A DNA stretch of 64,000 nucleotides from Taiwanofungus camphoratus (lineage: Eukaryota > Basidiomycota > Agaricomycetes > Polyporales > Taiwanofungaceae): positions 1,178,001 through 1,242,000 of the forward strand of contig CP021220.1 of NCBI GenBank assembly GCA_003999685.1, read 5' to 3'. This document shows positions 50,839 through 61,702 of this stretch, piece by piece. Numbering within the stretch: position 1 is the first letter of the stretch; each line of letters opens with the position of its first letter. The position numbers and the translations under genes are program-made. The notes beneath the pieces were generated by a model. That model was not told the DNA's origin. It saw only the letters and a program-made list of their open reading frames with translations, and ran no database searches.

Positions 50839-51700
50839 CTACATGATAATACACTTTCTCCTCCTCTCCTCTCTCGGCGGTCGCGCCTGTCCTTGGATTC
50901 CCTGTTGTTGCTGTTTTGTCGATCGAAGTAGACGGACGAGATTCATAAAGAGCCGCTCTACATTGTGCGCCGTTTTAGCGGATGTCTCGAGGAAATCGCA
51001 GCCAAAATTCCGAGCGAGTGCCGCTCCTTCTTCTCGTGACACCTCTCGCTCGTACTGCTTATCACATTTGTTGCCCACGAGTATGAAGACCGGCTTCTGT
51101 CGCTTCACTTTGAGCATGGCCTGACGGAAAACATCGAGTCGATCAAATGTCGCTCGAGAGGCAATTGAGTAGACCAGAATAAAGCCCTGGCCCTCCCTGA
51201 AGGCACAGACATCAGATGACGGCAACAAGAATTTGAAGATAAGCACTTACCTAACCCACTGGTCTCGCAGTGTTGCATATTCCTCTGAAGGTAGACGGCT
51301 TCAGCATATTGGAAGTCGTTGACTTGCGCAAGTCCCTTACCTTGACCTGCAGTATCGATCACCTCAACAAAACACATCTGGTTGTCAACTACTAGTTGTT
51401 TGCGATACGCATCTTCTATCGTCGGATCATATGTCTGAGTACGTCATGAGTTCATCGTTGATCTGAAAATCTCGAGAACGTCACGTACTTCTGTAAGGAA
51501 GGGTGTACCAAGGTCCACGACCTTCAGTACACGTCTATGTCCTGACTAATGCCCGCTTACCAACGAAACAGTTGAGCGTGAACTGCAAAGGGTCATCAGT
51601 CATCATGGCAATGGAGAAAGTGCATTCAACTTACTTGTACAGCCAACGCCGTCTTTCCTACACCTCCATCACCTAGAACGGCTACTCTCCAATTATCCAT
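50839..51700 (-). CDS. Ras-family small GTPase with CaaX end, 191 residues
   Basis: Exons on the minus strand: 51700-51635, 51582-51561, 51490-51489 (2 bases), 51434-51341, 51284-51251 and 51196-50839. The P-loop is [10 protein letters not shown], switch I is [13 protein letters not shown], switch II is [15 protein letters not shown], and the guanine-specificity motifs are NKCD and ETSAK. The basic tail ends in CIIM, a prenylation box, so it acts at membranes. The residue E before TYDPTIED can only be encoded by an AA dinucleotide between a CAG acceptor and a GTACGT donor. With it the coding length is divisible by three. Sequence is Ras/Rap-like, and the exact orthologue (Ras versus Rsr1) is not decided. 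Confidence 0.92.
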
Positions 51701-54700
51701 TTCTAAGACGAGAATTCTGTATAAGAATAGGATTGAGATGAAGTCTTGCGACAGACATGTACCTTCAAGGTGCAGAAAGGAGAGTGTAGAATATGCGATA
51801 TGCAAGTCTAGAAAGAATGAAAATGGATTTACAACGATCGAGAAGGCCGGGGCAAGGCACACTCACCTCAAAAATGAAAGAGTAGCCGACAAGAAATGAT
51901 GAGCGCAACAGATAGGGGACTGGACGAGAAGAAAGCCGGTGAAAGATAATAAAAGTGGAGATCTGAACGTCGTGCAAAATCGTGCAGGGTCGTAAAGAGA
52001 AGGCAACGGAGGACCTTGGCCTTGAGTGGGTGGACGTAGACAGAGTACAGAATAGCCTTCTATGCACGAAAGCGCCCTGTGGTATTTCAAGCGTCACGAA
52101 CACAGCCTAGTTTGGGTCCTTTTCCGGCCGGAACCGATGGCCATGGACAACCCTTATTTGGTTCATTTCGTCCAATTCCCCCGCGAATTTTACCCAAACT
52201 TGCCTTCGCCTGGCGCTCTCTCTTCTCAGCGCTCATTCGAATTTCACGTTGTGCGCGCATTTCTTTGTGGGCTTCTACAAGGGCGTCTTCCCTGATTCCT
52301 TTCTGGCCAGCGTTCCCCACGTTTAACTTACTTTTCATTATCGGACATCGCCGAGCCATCATGACCACAGGATACAGACGGGCAACTCTCAGGCACAATA
52401 GGACGGACATCATTCAACCAACTGACAATGAAGCGGACCTCGGCCCCATGTGCTCAGCTCCCCACCTTCTCACTGCGGATCAGTGCAATTGTCCTCGTCT
52501 GCAAAGCACCCATATTGGGCATCAGGTAGGACAGAGTTCTGCACAGCACAAGCTGGTCCGCCGCATCGGTTCACATAGTCACCACGGAGTAAGCAATCAG
52601 TAAGATCCGGATCCGGGTACATATGCATATGGCATATGTTTTCGTGTGGATACAACTTCCCTCGGTCACTGAACGTGCACTGCGGGAACACACGACGTCT
52701 CAGTTTACCCCAATAGAGTGCACTCTCCCACTGCGCAAGCGCCCCTCTGAGCAACAGCTGGTCCCTCGGAACGTACGTCAGGTTGGCCACGGCGAGCTCG
52801 TAGAATATTGTAACAATGTGACGATGTGAAGGCGCAAGACAATAAATAAGGTAAAAATACTCACGCTTCTCGGCCTCTCAATAGCCCAATTTGCGGGTCT
52901 AGATTCGCATGACTTCCAGCAGCGCACCAAAACCAAGTCGCGAGATTCAACCTCAAAAGGGGCAAATCAGGGCGCATTTCAAGTTCGGAAGCATATGCCA
53001 ATTTTCAACTGGTCACTCCCGTCTACCTGATCTGTGACACTCGAGCGCGGAAAGAATCATGCATGTGCCGTTGTCAGCGTCCAGATATGACGAATGACCA
53101 TGATTGGTGAGAAGGCAACTTACTTGAATCCCGAGGCTGTACTTGGCCGGCAGCTCTCCCCTATCGTCTAGATCTCCGTAGCTGCTCGAGCGCACTCGGC
53201 GGAAGGCGCTGGAACATGTACACCAGCAGAGCGCACAACACCATAAATTTTAAAGTATGCAAGGGTCAAACAAGCCGTGAGATGTCTTGTCGTAGCAATC
53301 ATGCGATGGGAAATCCAAGGACCTGCTCCTGGTGACGTGGCGGCGAGATTCCTGCGAGGTAATATTCCAATGGCCCCGAAGGGAGATGTTCAGCGTCCGG
53401 ACTACGCCTTCTCAACCCAGACTCAGTGTTGCGTTGTTTAGATCCTTGGTTATCGAGGCAAGAAAAACCTAGCCATAACATGGTAAGAAGCTCCGGCGAA
53501 GCGGCAGACATTCCAGCAAGAGTTCCGCAGCGCCAGCGTCAACGACCAGTCAGCAGCCAGGCCTTAGATGAGTCGTGGCGTCCTCTTCCTAACATCTATG
53601 GAAGAAGATTCTGGCAGAATCCTAATAACAAGCCAGCCCCAATTTTGATGAGCACGAGTGCACTATGTACCCTCAACATGATCACGTACAAGGATGTGCA
53701 GATTCCCAGTCTTAGCATAAGGGCGAGCTGCTCGGCTTGAGGAGCGCGTCAGTTCACCCATTGAGAAGGACAATTCTAGAATGCGGAGGAGTAAGTTTGA
53801 GGTTGCCCTTTTTGGATGTCGGAGTGAAAGGGAGATTGGCCACATTAGCTTGTCGTGAGCTATACGAACTACATATTTCCGTAGTTTATCACTCGGTATG
53901 TAGATTGGACACTTGGAGCCGCAGTGGTATCACGCCTTCTAGCCCGGTGGTAACTCGACTGAGACTAAAATACAGGTCATGAGAAGGTCATGAAAGATAT
54001 GAGAAGCAACAAAATGCGACGACAGGAGTCCGCAAAGGAATTGCCTGCCTTTGGGAGATTAGAGAACAATAGCTAGGAGTCAGGAATACTTCAGTGCTCC
54101 CGAACGCAAGTGCGAGGATGCATGACGCGGTCCGGTGCGACAAAACCCCTGTGCCCTGTGCATACGCATCAATTTAACGGAATCAGATGATAACGAGACT
54201 TCTACTTCAGCCCGGATCAGGCGTTGCATATGGTAAAGTGGGCCACAGGTGCTGATATCTTCTCGTGTAAACAAAAACATATTACATGTCTTCATCAAGT
54301 CTGGATGTTCAGACGCGTGACGATGGTACGCCAGTATTTGGTCACAGGGAACAACATCAAGTGACTCTCTAGGGCACATAAACATGGACTTGTTGGAACT
54401 TAAGAGCTACGAGAGTCGCTAAAGGTCAATGGCATTGACAATCAGGATTCGTGGGGAGCTAAAATGGGCGGTGTCAGGACATCATCCAGATGTAGAGAAA
54501 GTCTTAGCCATCAATATCTTTGCGGGTATTACGATATATCATCTAACTTATTTCGATTGCCTTCGAGTTCTCCCGTTATAGGATACTGCAGCTGTTTTAA
54601 CAACACTCGCAAGCTTCGACCACCCAGGCACCTATAATTGTGACCTATTCAGTTTCGCGACGCCATGCTGACGAACGGTTTCCCACAGCATCAACTTCAC

Positions 54701-57700
54701 TGGCCCATAGTTGATATGACTTTCTCCGCAAGAACATCTCCGCCTATGTCGAGGCGCTGTTGCTGAATTCATAAGCCCTATTACTTGGAGTTCTGCAGAA
54801 TGCACACTGCGCACGGCGATTCCCAGGAGATAACACGGATACGAACCAATCCAGTGGACTGACCGATTCCCTCAGCATGACCTTCCACGCGGTCTATTGC
54901 GTTAAGTACATGAGAAACCCCGATGTCTGCGGGTAAGCGGTCATGTAGAACTTAACTGCCAAAGAGCAGTCCCGCTTTTCCGGTTCCCATATCTTTCAAG
55001 CTGTCGATGAAAGTCAGATTAGTTTAATTTACTATCACTTCCGGTTTGTACTGGTGATATTGACTGTTTGCGCTTCCACTTGCAAGGAATCAACTCGGAA
55101 ACATAGCTATTTCTCTGTGAAACCAGTCTACAGTGACCGCCATCCCAGCTCGGACCGTCAACGCAATCATAGCCTTGTGTCGCGAACTTCCAACACGCCT
55201 GCCACTTCTATTCCATTACACCTTCTCAAAATGGCAAGATGAGCTATTTTCGCTCACTGTTGCATGCTTGCTATAAGATAGAGACTCATACGCCGACTAT
55301 AAGTTTTGACAATCGCAGTGCATTGAATCTTGCCATGCTGGTCCAATACCATGGAAATCGCTTAAAGTAAGCAAGCTCAGAACACCTTTTCGCAAGCACT
55401 GGCTAGCCTTACTGCTGTCCACTACAGCTACTTACAGGTTCGGTTCCAGGGTTTTCTTGTGCATCATGATACGTAATGCATTACGAGAAGACAGTTTGGT
55501 GCTGCGGGCCTTGGGATGCGTTACGAGCAGTAACATATTGGCACTTCACGCGTCCTGCGCAAGTGTACAGGAACTACTGAGATACAGCGTTTATGGATGA
55601 TATTGTAGCACTTTGATCCTCAATCTTTCCATATCGTCCATAAGGTTCACCCAACGCGTTCTTATTACCAGCTCGACTTCAACTTACATGATACAGCTCA
55701 ATGCAGGTAGAGTCAAATTGGGACCAATTTCCCTCCACAGGAGTGCACGGCGGAATTAGCTCTCACTGCACAGTTCCGCAATATCTGTATAGATTTGGCC
55801 AGGCTCTATGGATGCCCTTTGCAACCGGTGGGTTCAGATTATTGAGCTGTCTACTGACTGTTCGATAGAAGAGACCCCTCGGACTTCCTCGCCCCCATTG
55901 AAGCCTTCACGAGCGAGCGTTAGCGTGTGACATGTATTTTCTATACTCTCCGCTCGCACGAGGAGCATGTTAACGCTCTCCGGAATTCCAAGCCTCCGAT
56001 TCCGGATACGGCTCAGATCTGGGCAAGATCATCCCGACTCATTGGCCGGAACGCTGGTGACGTACCGGTCAGGCCGAAAGTATTGCTGAGTAAGTGATTG
56101 ATAGCTTCCAGTGCTCACGAGACGTAGAGGCATTTATCATCCCCTTTGAGCCTTTTGTCATCACAGGGCTATAACCATCCATATAACAGCCCCTTCACCA
56201 CCATTGCAGACCCTCGTCTCGAACCTTGCATCCACCGGTTACGTTTTCTTATCTTCTCAGCATATTTGTACAATGTTGCACATCCTTGGTGCTGCGACTA
56301 GAATGTAACACCGTTTCCGCCCGTCCAGGAGAATAATATTGCAAATGCAGAGGAGTGTTTGGGCAGCTCCTTATATTCTCATGTAAATGCGTTTCTATAT
56401 ATTTTGTCCCTGCCGGTCAGGTACAGTGCCTTTACTAGAGACAATCGATCTGCTAACGAGGATCAAGTTGGACTCGATAGTACCTCTGTTCTCTATGGAT
56501 TCTCCAGAGCACCCTCCTTATGTTGCGCAGATTTATTTGCTGAATGTAAGATGCGGACTCATGACACCCTCCTCTCAGCACTTACTCACGATGAGACCTG
56601 CACCCAGATTCACGTCTTAGTCCACGGAACTGGCAATGACTGGCGGTATCTACTAAGGAGCTACCCTCACTGTGAACCTGCTTTCGCTGGTGCTGTGCGT
56701 CTCCTTTACTCCACCGAGCTATGGATCCTAGCTTCTTTGGCAATATCACCGGTGCATGATACCGGATGAACGCGGTCACCTCTCAATGTAGAGCGCCGAG
56801 GTACCCGCATTGTCTTATAAGCTTAATGGTGTGCAATGCCCTGAAAGGAGGCGCTGCACGTCTTGTCTTGGCATCAACAATGGCAGGTGCTGGTGTTCCG
56901 TGCGTCTTGTCTCGTGCCGATGGCAAAATGAAATGGGTCGGGACATTTCAGTCCGACTTCAATGGAATGATGGAATCTCAAGAGGCAACACCAACAGGCT
57001 CTGTCCAGGCTGTACCCAAGATCGCCTGCTAAGGTATTCGTCTCGCACCGTTGCCTCGAGCCCATGGAACATTGATGCGTCAGTACGCACCGGTCTATGC
57101 CAGGGCGTTCAATTCCACAACGTATACTTTGTATGTATCATACCACGAACCTGCCCCCCCCCTCAGAGTCGGAGATGTCGAAGACCTTGGTTACAAGTAG
57201 TCGAATATGAAGATACTCTTCCGTCTCGACCCCATCATTCTCCGTCTCGATCTCGTCATGCTGCCCTAGATGTCATTTTGATGTTCAGACTGCAATCCAA
57301 CCGCTGGTGACGGCCAACAAGACGTATCTCCGGATGCAAAAGCAGTTCGTGCACACATCTTCTATGCGTTTGCCTGCCTGTGTATTGCCTGAGTCGCTCG
57401 GTCTTTGTAAAGCATAGTGCTTCGTGAACCAGAAACTTCAGCTTGTCATCAAATCATCAGGCCCACGTTGTCCATACCCTATTTCGAATTGCAACTCTCA
57501 TTGCATGAGCGATAGCCTTCGTTAAAGCATCACATTCTACAGACAACAACCTAACACTTCAAGGTAATGTACGGCAGAAAAATGAAACCATAGTGAAGAT
57601 CAGAAGCAACTTGAAGAATACTGTAGCTTCAAAAGGGCCATCTGCAATCGGGCAAAATGGTAGCAATAGGAAGGTCGGAACCGGTGTATGGAAACACTAG

Positions 57701-57881
57701 ACTACTGAACAATTTCTATCTATACAGTGGATGTCACCGCAGGGCAAGTAAAAAGCGCTGAGTGATAATTAAAGGATAGGACCCGGGTATCTACAAGCTG
57801 CTGAATGTGAGCACACATGAGAACCACTTGAGATAGATTTTCAAAGCTCTACATACCTCTGTACATATTGTGCGCGCACCT
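51701..57881. other. Long gene-poor stretch right of the Ras gene
   Basis: Six kb without a firm gene. A minus-strand frame at 52087-52413 is rich in Lys, Arg, Glu and Ala (EDALVEAHKEMRAQREIRMS) and could be coding, but no family or upstream exon was found. Minus-strand segments between 52470 and 53230 (Cys-rich near 52470-52790; SYGDLDDRGELPAKYSLGIQ near 53180-53121) have donor- and acceptor-like edges yet do not join in phase. Plus-strand frames at 56359-57310 overlap in two phases and are not convincing. The rest shows nothing recognisable. Confidence 0.35.
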
Positions 57882-58260
57882 TCAGTCCTGCCGACTGAAT
57901 TCCGCTTGTGTAAGATTCAAGACAAACGCGCTTTTCAAGTCGGCAGGAGGTTCAATAAGCTTTGTGACTTTTTTCGATGCAGTACCGTTCGACCGTTGCG
58001 ACAAGCCAGAGAGTGTGTTGGCGATGGAAGGAAATGGTCGCAGGGGTCGGGAGGTCGGGAAGGAGGGCGAGCCGGATAGATGTCGTGGCGGTCTTGGTCT
58101 CGAAGCGCCATTCGAAGCAAGAGGCGAGGAGACATGTGGTCTTACTGAAGCGGGGTTGAAGGAGGAAGGGCCAGCGGACATGGTCATTACAGCTAACGAC
58201 GACATGCGCGTGTTAGCCTTTGGGATGCCCTTCCTCCGATCTCACGTTGCGCTCACCCAT
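57882..58260 (-). CDS. Small Ser/Pro-rich protein, about 104 residues, unrecognised
   Basis: Two exons on the minus strand fit: 58260-58257 (ATGG) and 58192-57882, giving MAVMTMSAGPSSFNPASV and an end of TKLIEPPADLKSAFVLNLTQ plus EFSRQD. Exon 2 alone with an ATG at 58205 would give 107 residues. The middle is rich in Ser, Pro and Arg and looks disordered, while the last 35 residues look like an amphipathic conserved end. No family is known to me. An overlapping plus-strand frame of 135 codons exists but is Gly/Glu/Arg-rich and reads as its shadow. Confidence 0.45.
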
Positions 58261-59678
58261 TTTAGTGCTGAATAGACAGAATGTGCAAGTGTTTGCTTAG
58301 TTTCGAGGATCGTTTTAATAGAGCCTCGGGCACGCTGGGTGGGCGCTGAGGGGATCTGAAGTGTTCTAGAGGAGGACAAGGAGTGCAAGGGCCATGTCAG
58401 AGTATGGAGTTGGGGATAAATATATGGAGTTGTCGCCGTCGGCGTGAACCCCAACAGAGATTTCCCCCAGCTGCTGACGCGGGGTCGCCAAACAATCGGC
58501 CGAGTGTAAACAACGCGTCCCCGGCGTTCCTCGAGCTTCCGCGTATCGCACCTCGCCCGGCCACCTTTCCTTGTTCTTCCGCCGCTTCTCAGTATAGCTC
58601 CTCTTGCTACAGTCACCATATTTCCTCTCTTCTCCATTTATATGTGTACATGATACTTTCAATGCCTCCATGATCATAGTTCGATGTGCATGGAGATCGC
58701 GGGAACTGGCCAAGGCCACCGTCCAAACGAGGCTAGCAAGCCAGTCATGCTTACAGCTGTCGGCCCGTTTACCCTTAAGTGGGTAAGTATCATTCCTAGT
58801 TGACAGAGGTATCAACATCAATGCCCCAGTACGGTTGTTCAAAGTGGCTCTCCCACAGGGGTTTGCACCTCTCTTACTTGGGTCCGTAGAATTCCAGATA
58901 CACGCCTCCGGCTGACAGTTACTTACCCTTTCTATTCCCAGACATTCCAGTAAGTGCTCGGATATCGTTGTTCATGATGGATGTGTTCGTATGAGCGTTT
59001 GGGTGCTGCTCTGCCGCCACTAGCAATGTCGCGGTTCTCAGCTCTTAGCAGTCACCGTTGATAGCCCTGCTTACAGGCAGTCCAGACGTTTGCTCTCGAC
59101 AGTTTAGTGGAATACCATGCTAAGATGCGAACCAAATGTTATCCGGTCAAAGTCTCGAGATATTTATTGCTATGTGTTACGGACATTGTGTGGTAATACA
59201 TACATACATGCACAAAGTTAAGATGAATGGCATCAGCCGGGTCGTGGGGTCAATGATGTCGTCGACGATGAGTAGACGATATAGGAGTCTAATGGAAGGC
59301 GAAATCGGAAAAGAGGCGCCTTTGAACTGACGCAAGAGCACTGCGACAAGGTAGAAGGTGGCAACGATGTCCCCGATATGTACGGTAGTGATGAGGTGCC
59401 CAGCTGTCAGAGCTGGAATGAGAATGTCGCATCAGGATACATCCGCCTGACGGTTTCGTCTGCGCCCGCGTAACTCTGCAAGTCACTTCTAGCATTCGCG
59501 ACCAGGTAGAGTTCCCTGGGTGTGAGTATCCGAAATGTTGGCAACAAGATGGCAAAACCAAGACCGAGGTGACCGACAGTCGCGTGCGGGGTATGCACGT
59601 ACGCGCACCGACACCGCAGTCTTCCAGTCCCTATAACAGGACGTAAGCGCAATGCGGCCCGCGCCGTGCGCACAGTGA
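58261..59678. other. Intergenic region without a firm gene
   Basis: Minus-strand frames at 59210-59680 stay open for 60-90 codons in more than one phase, one of them hydrophobic (ATFYLVAVLLRQFKGASFPI). No start, splice pattern or family could be assigned. Confidence 0.35.
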
Positions 59679-60189
59679 TCACTGCACGTCGACGAGTAGG
59701 TTACGCTCCAAGATGTATTTGCCTTCCTTGTACTTCTGCGAGGGCTCGTACGCCCGGTCCTGGATGAACCAGCGATCATAAGACCCGCTCAGACACTATC
59801 CTAAAGACATGATAGGAACGTACGTATTTCCATCCCAGAATCTGGCCGCATTTGCAGCAATATATGTCTCGGACGGTATGATTCCCTGTGGTCATCTGTC
59901 TGTCGTTCGGTTCACCCTCGATGACATTTACGCTGCGCCCATCAATCGGAATCGGCATAATGGCACTGGAGCATGGGGACTACACTCACACTCCGTCGAA
60001 CAGATACGCCCGACCATGCTGGCCATTGAACGCCTGATGGGTTTCAGTACGGATGAGTACGCGCAGAGGGAAGCACCTCGTGCGACTCACACGAGAGATC
60101 ATTGAGTGTATTGTGGCGAGGTGTGTTCTGCAGGTCGAGCATCCGTAGATCCGGGCCCCATTAAGGTAGCGACGATAGCTCATACCCAT
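59679..60189 (-). CDS. Yippee-family zinc-binding protein, 110 residues
   Basis: Four exons on the minus strand: 60189-60091, 60033-59990, 59932-59824 and 59759-59679. Yippee proteins have one compact zinc-binding beta-tent fold. The first Cys pair is [11 protein letters not shown], the second is [14 protein letters not shown]. The family blocks [18 protein letters not shown] and [16 protein letters not shown] are intact. In yeast (Moh1) and animals they associate with GID/CTLH ubiquitin ligases or act in stress and growth control. The role here is unknown. The gene lies in an otherwise gene-poor region and is missed if exons are not joined. Confidence 0.92.
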
Positions 60190-60547
60190 CCTGAGTGTGC
60201 GCAGTGCAAGATAGACGTAAACGCAGTGGCTGGGTAAGGCGGAGGACGAGATTTGGTGCAGAGGCGGCCTAACGTTCCGTCAGCTTTATATACGATGCAA
60301 CGTGTGAAGGGGTGATGAGAACAGAGTCTTGAGTCAGGAGAAATGCACGGGCGGTCCATGCCGTTGCTACACCCCTTTCAGCCGTTTGTCTTATCCTGCT
60401 ACTCAGCCCGAGTGGCACCTCCGGCAGCACGCGCGACTGAGCCAGCTGATTTAAACGCACATTCTGATGCTGGAACAAAGCATGCTGCACAGTCGCTGAG
60501 CTTTTTGCTGCCCATGTCTCTGCTATGATTCTTCGGGTAGCGGTAAA

Positions 60548-60841
60548 ATGCAGTCGCTCTCGACACTTCATGGTGTCTCACCACTACTCGCTCCTGCGAG
60601 TAGTCTCACTCGTTAAACTTTCGACCTCTCGTACATTGCTCCAGGCGTCCAGTACGTTCTATCCGATTCCTCCGAGTTCAATAACAGCGCTCTAACTCCC
60701 CTTCGTGCGATGCCGCTGAGGAATCGCACCAGTGGCAGAGGTACATATCTCGGCCGCCAAGAGCCATCTCCGGGCTGGTTTTCTCTCGATTCCGATTCCA
60801 TGTATCTATTGTCTATTGTCGAACTTGGGAACTGGGAATGA
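60548..60841 (+). CDS. Possible small protein, about 86 residues
   Basis: Exons 60548-60611 and 60645-60841 join across a 33 base GT-AG gap to give MQSLSTLHGVSPLLAPASSL, then VLSDSSEFNNSALTPLRAMP and GTYLGRQEPSPGWFSLDSDS, ending LLSIVELGNWE. The second part is a long open frame with balanced composition. The intron is shorter than others in the window, so an alternative start or a decayed gene is possible. No family is recognised. Confidence 0.3.
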
Positions 60842-61327
60842 CAGCCATACTAAGTGTAGTACGTCAAAGGACCACTGATAAAACGATTGATAGCACCCTT
60901 TGAGCGTCGTTATCCTGGGCCGAGATCCATGACTGTCGAACGTTGAATATTAAAATATCGACAGGTCACATTTCCAGGGGAAATTCACGCAAACATCCTC
61001 AAAATGATTATAGCCGGTGACCTGCGCGTTCAGGAGAAGCTGCAGGTCATACACGCATAAACCGTGATCGCAGTGTTCGACAAAGAAAAGGAGGTTGGAG
61101 GTTTCTACCATCAGCCGGAATGTCTTTTCAAGTATTCTGTACTCCTTCAGCATTGAACGGTGACCGAGACAAAGGCGCCAATTGGACTGCGTCTTGAATA
61201 TCATTCTAATTATGTGTCATCTGGAATGAGTCGCGATACTCTTTATTCTAAAAAGGCTCATTCGTGAATATGAATTCTTAGGTTTACCAAAATTCCGTTC
61301 ATTCATACATGGTGAATGAAAAATCTA

Positions 61328-61430
61328 TGCTCGGAGAGAGGGTCGAACTCTCGACCTCAGGATTACGTAATCAAATGATTACTCATACAGTGTATGAGAC
61401 CTGCGCTCTAACCAACTGAGCCATCCAAGC
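61328..61430 (-). tRNA. Elongator tRNA-Met(CAT) with a 29 base intron
   Basis: Minus-strand cloverleaf: acceptor GCTTGGA/TCCGAGC, D arm GCTC/GAGC, anticodon loop CTCATAA, T loop TTCGACC. The anticodon stem has the T-T mismatch at its loop end that is usual in elongator tRNA-Met, which argues against an initiator. About 29 intron bases follow the base 3' of the anticodon and include the self-complementary ATGAGTAATCATTTGATTAC stretch. Confidence 0.94.
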
Positions 61431-61702
61431 CCACGGAAGAGGAATCCATAGCGTGAGAATCATTTTCAGCAGAGTTCCCCGATCGAACTATGCTTGTTGC
61501 ATGTACTTCACTCTAAGCTTTCGGGGTCGTTTGCAGAATCCTACCTAAAGTCTCGCACCCGGAATTGTACTTGTCTGGCCACTGTGGGACAATCTCGCAT
61601 ATCTGTTTCCAATTGTCTGGCTCTCAAGACTGGCCACAGTCAGGCGCGGATATTACTGTGGACCGTCACAACACTTCCTTCTACGTGCTTTTGCGTGCTC
61701 CG

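Noticed and set aside
52623-52660. Alternating CATATG words resembling a palindrome
   Set aside because: Simple low-complexity alternation, too short to support an element or regulatory claim.
56359-57310. Overlapping plus-strand frames, one with a GGAARLVLASTMAGAGVPC reading vaguely like a helicase
   Set aside because: Two phases compete, no helicase motif set is present and no splice pattern supports either.
57868-58275. Plus-strand frame of 135 codons
   Set aside because: Gly/Arg/Glu-rich shadow of the minus-strand small protein; no homology-like blocks and no splice context.
59210-59680. Open minus-strand stretches next to Yippee, one hydrophobic
   Set aside because: No start codon, no consistent splice junctions, several phases open at once.
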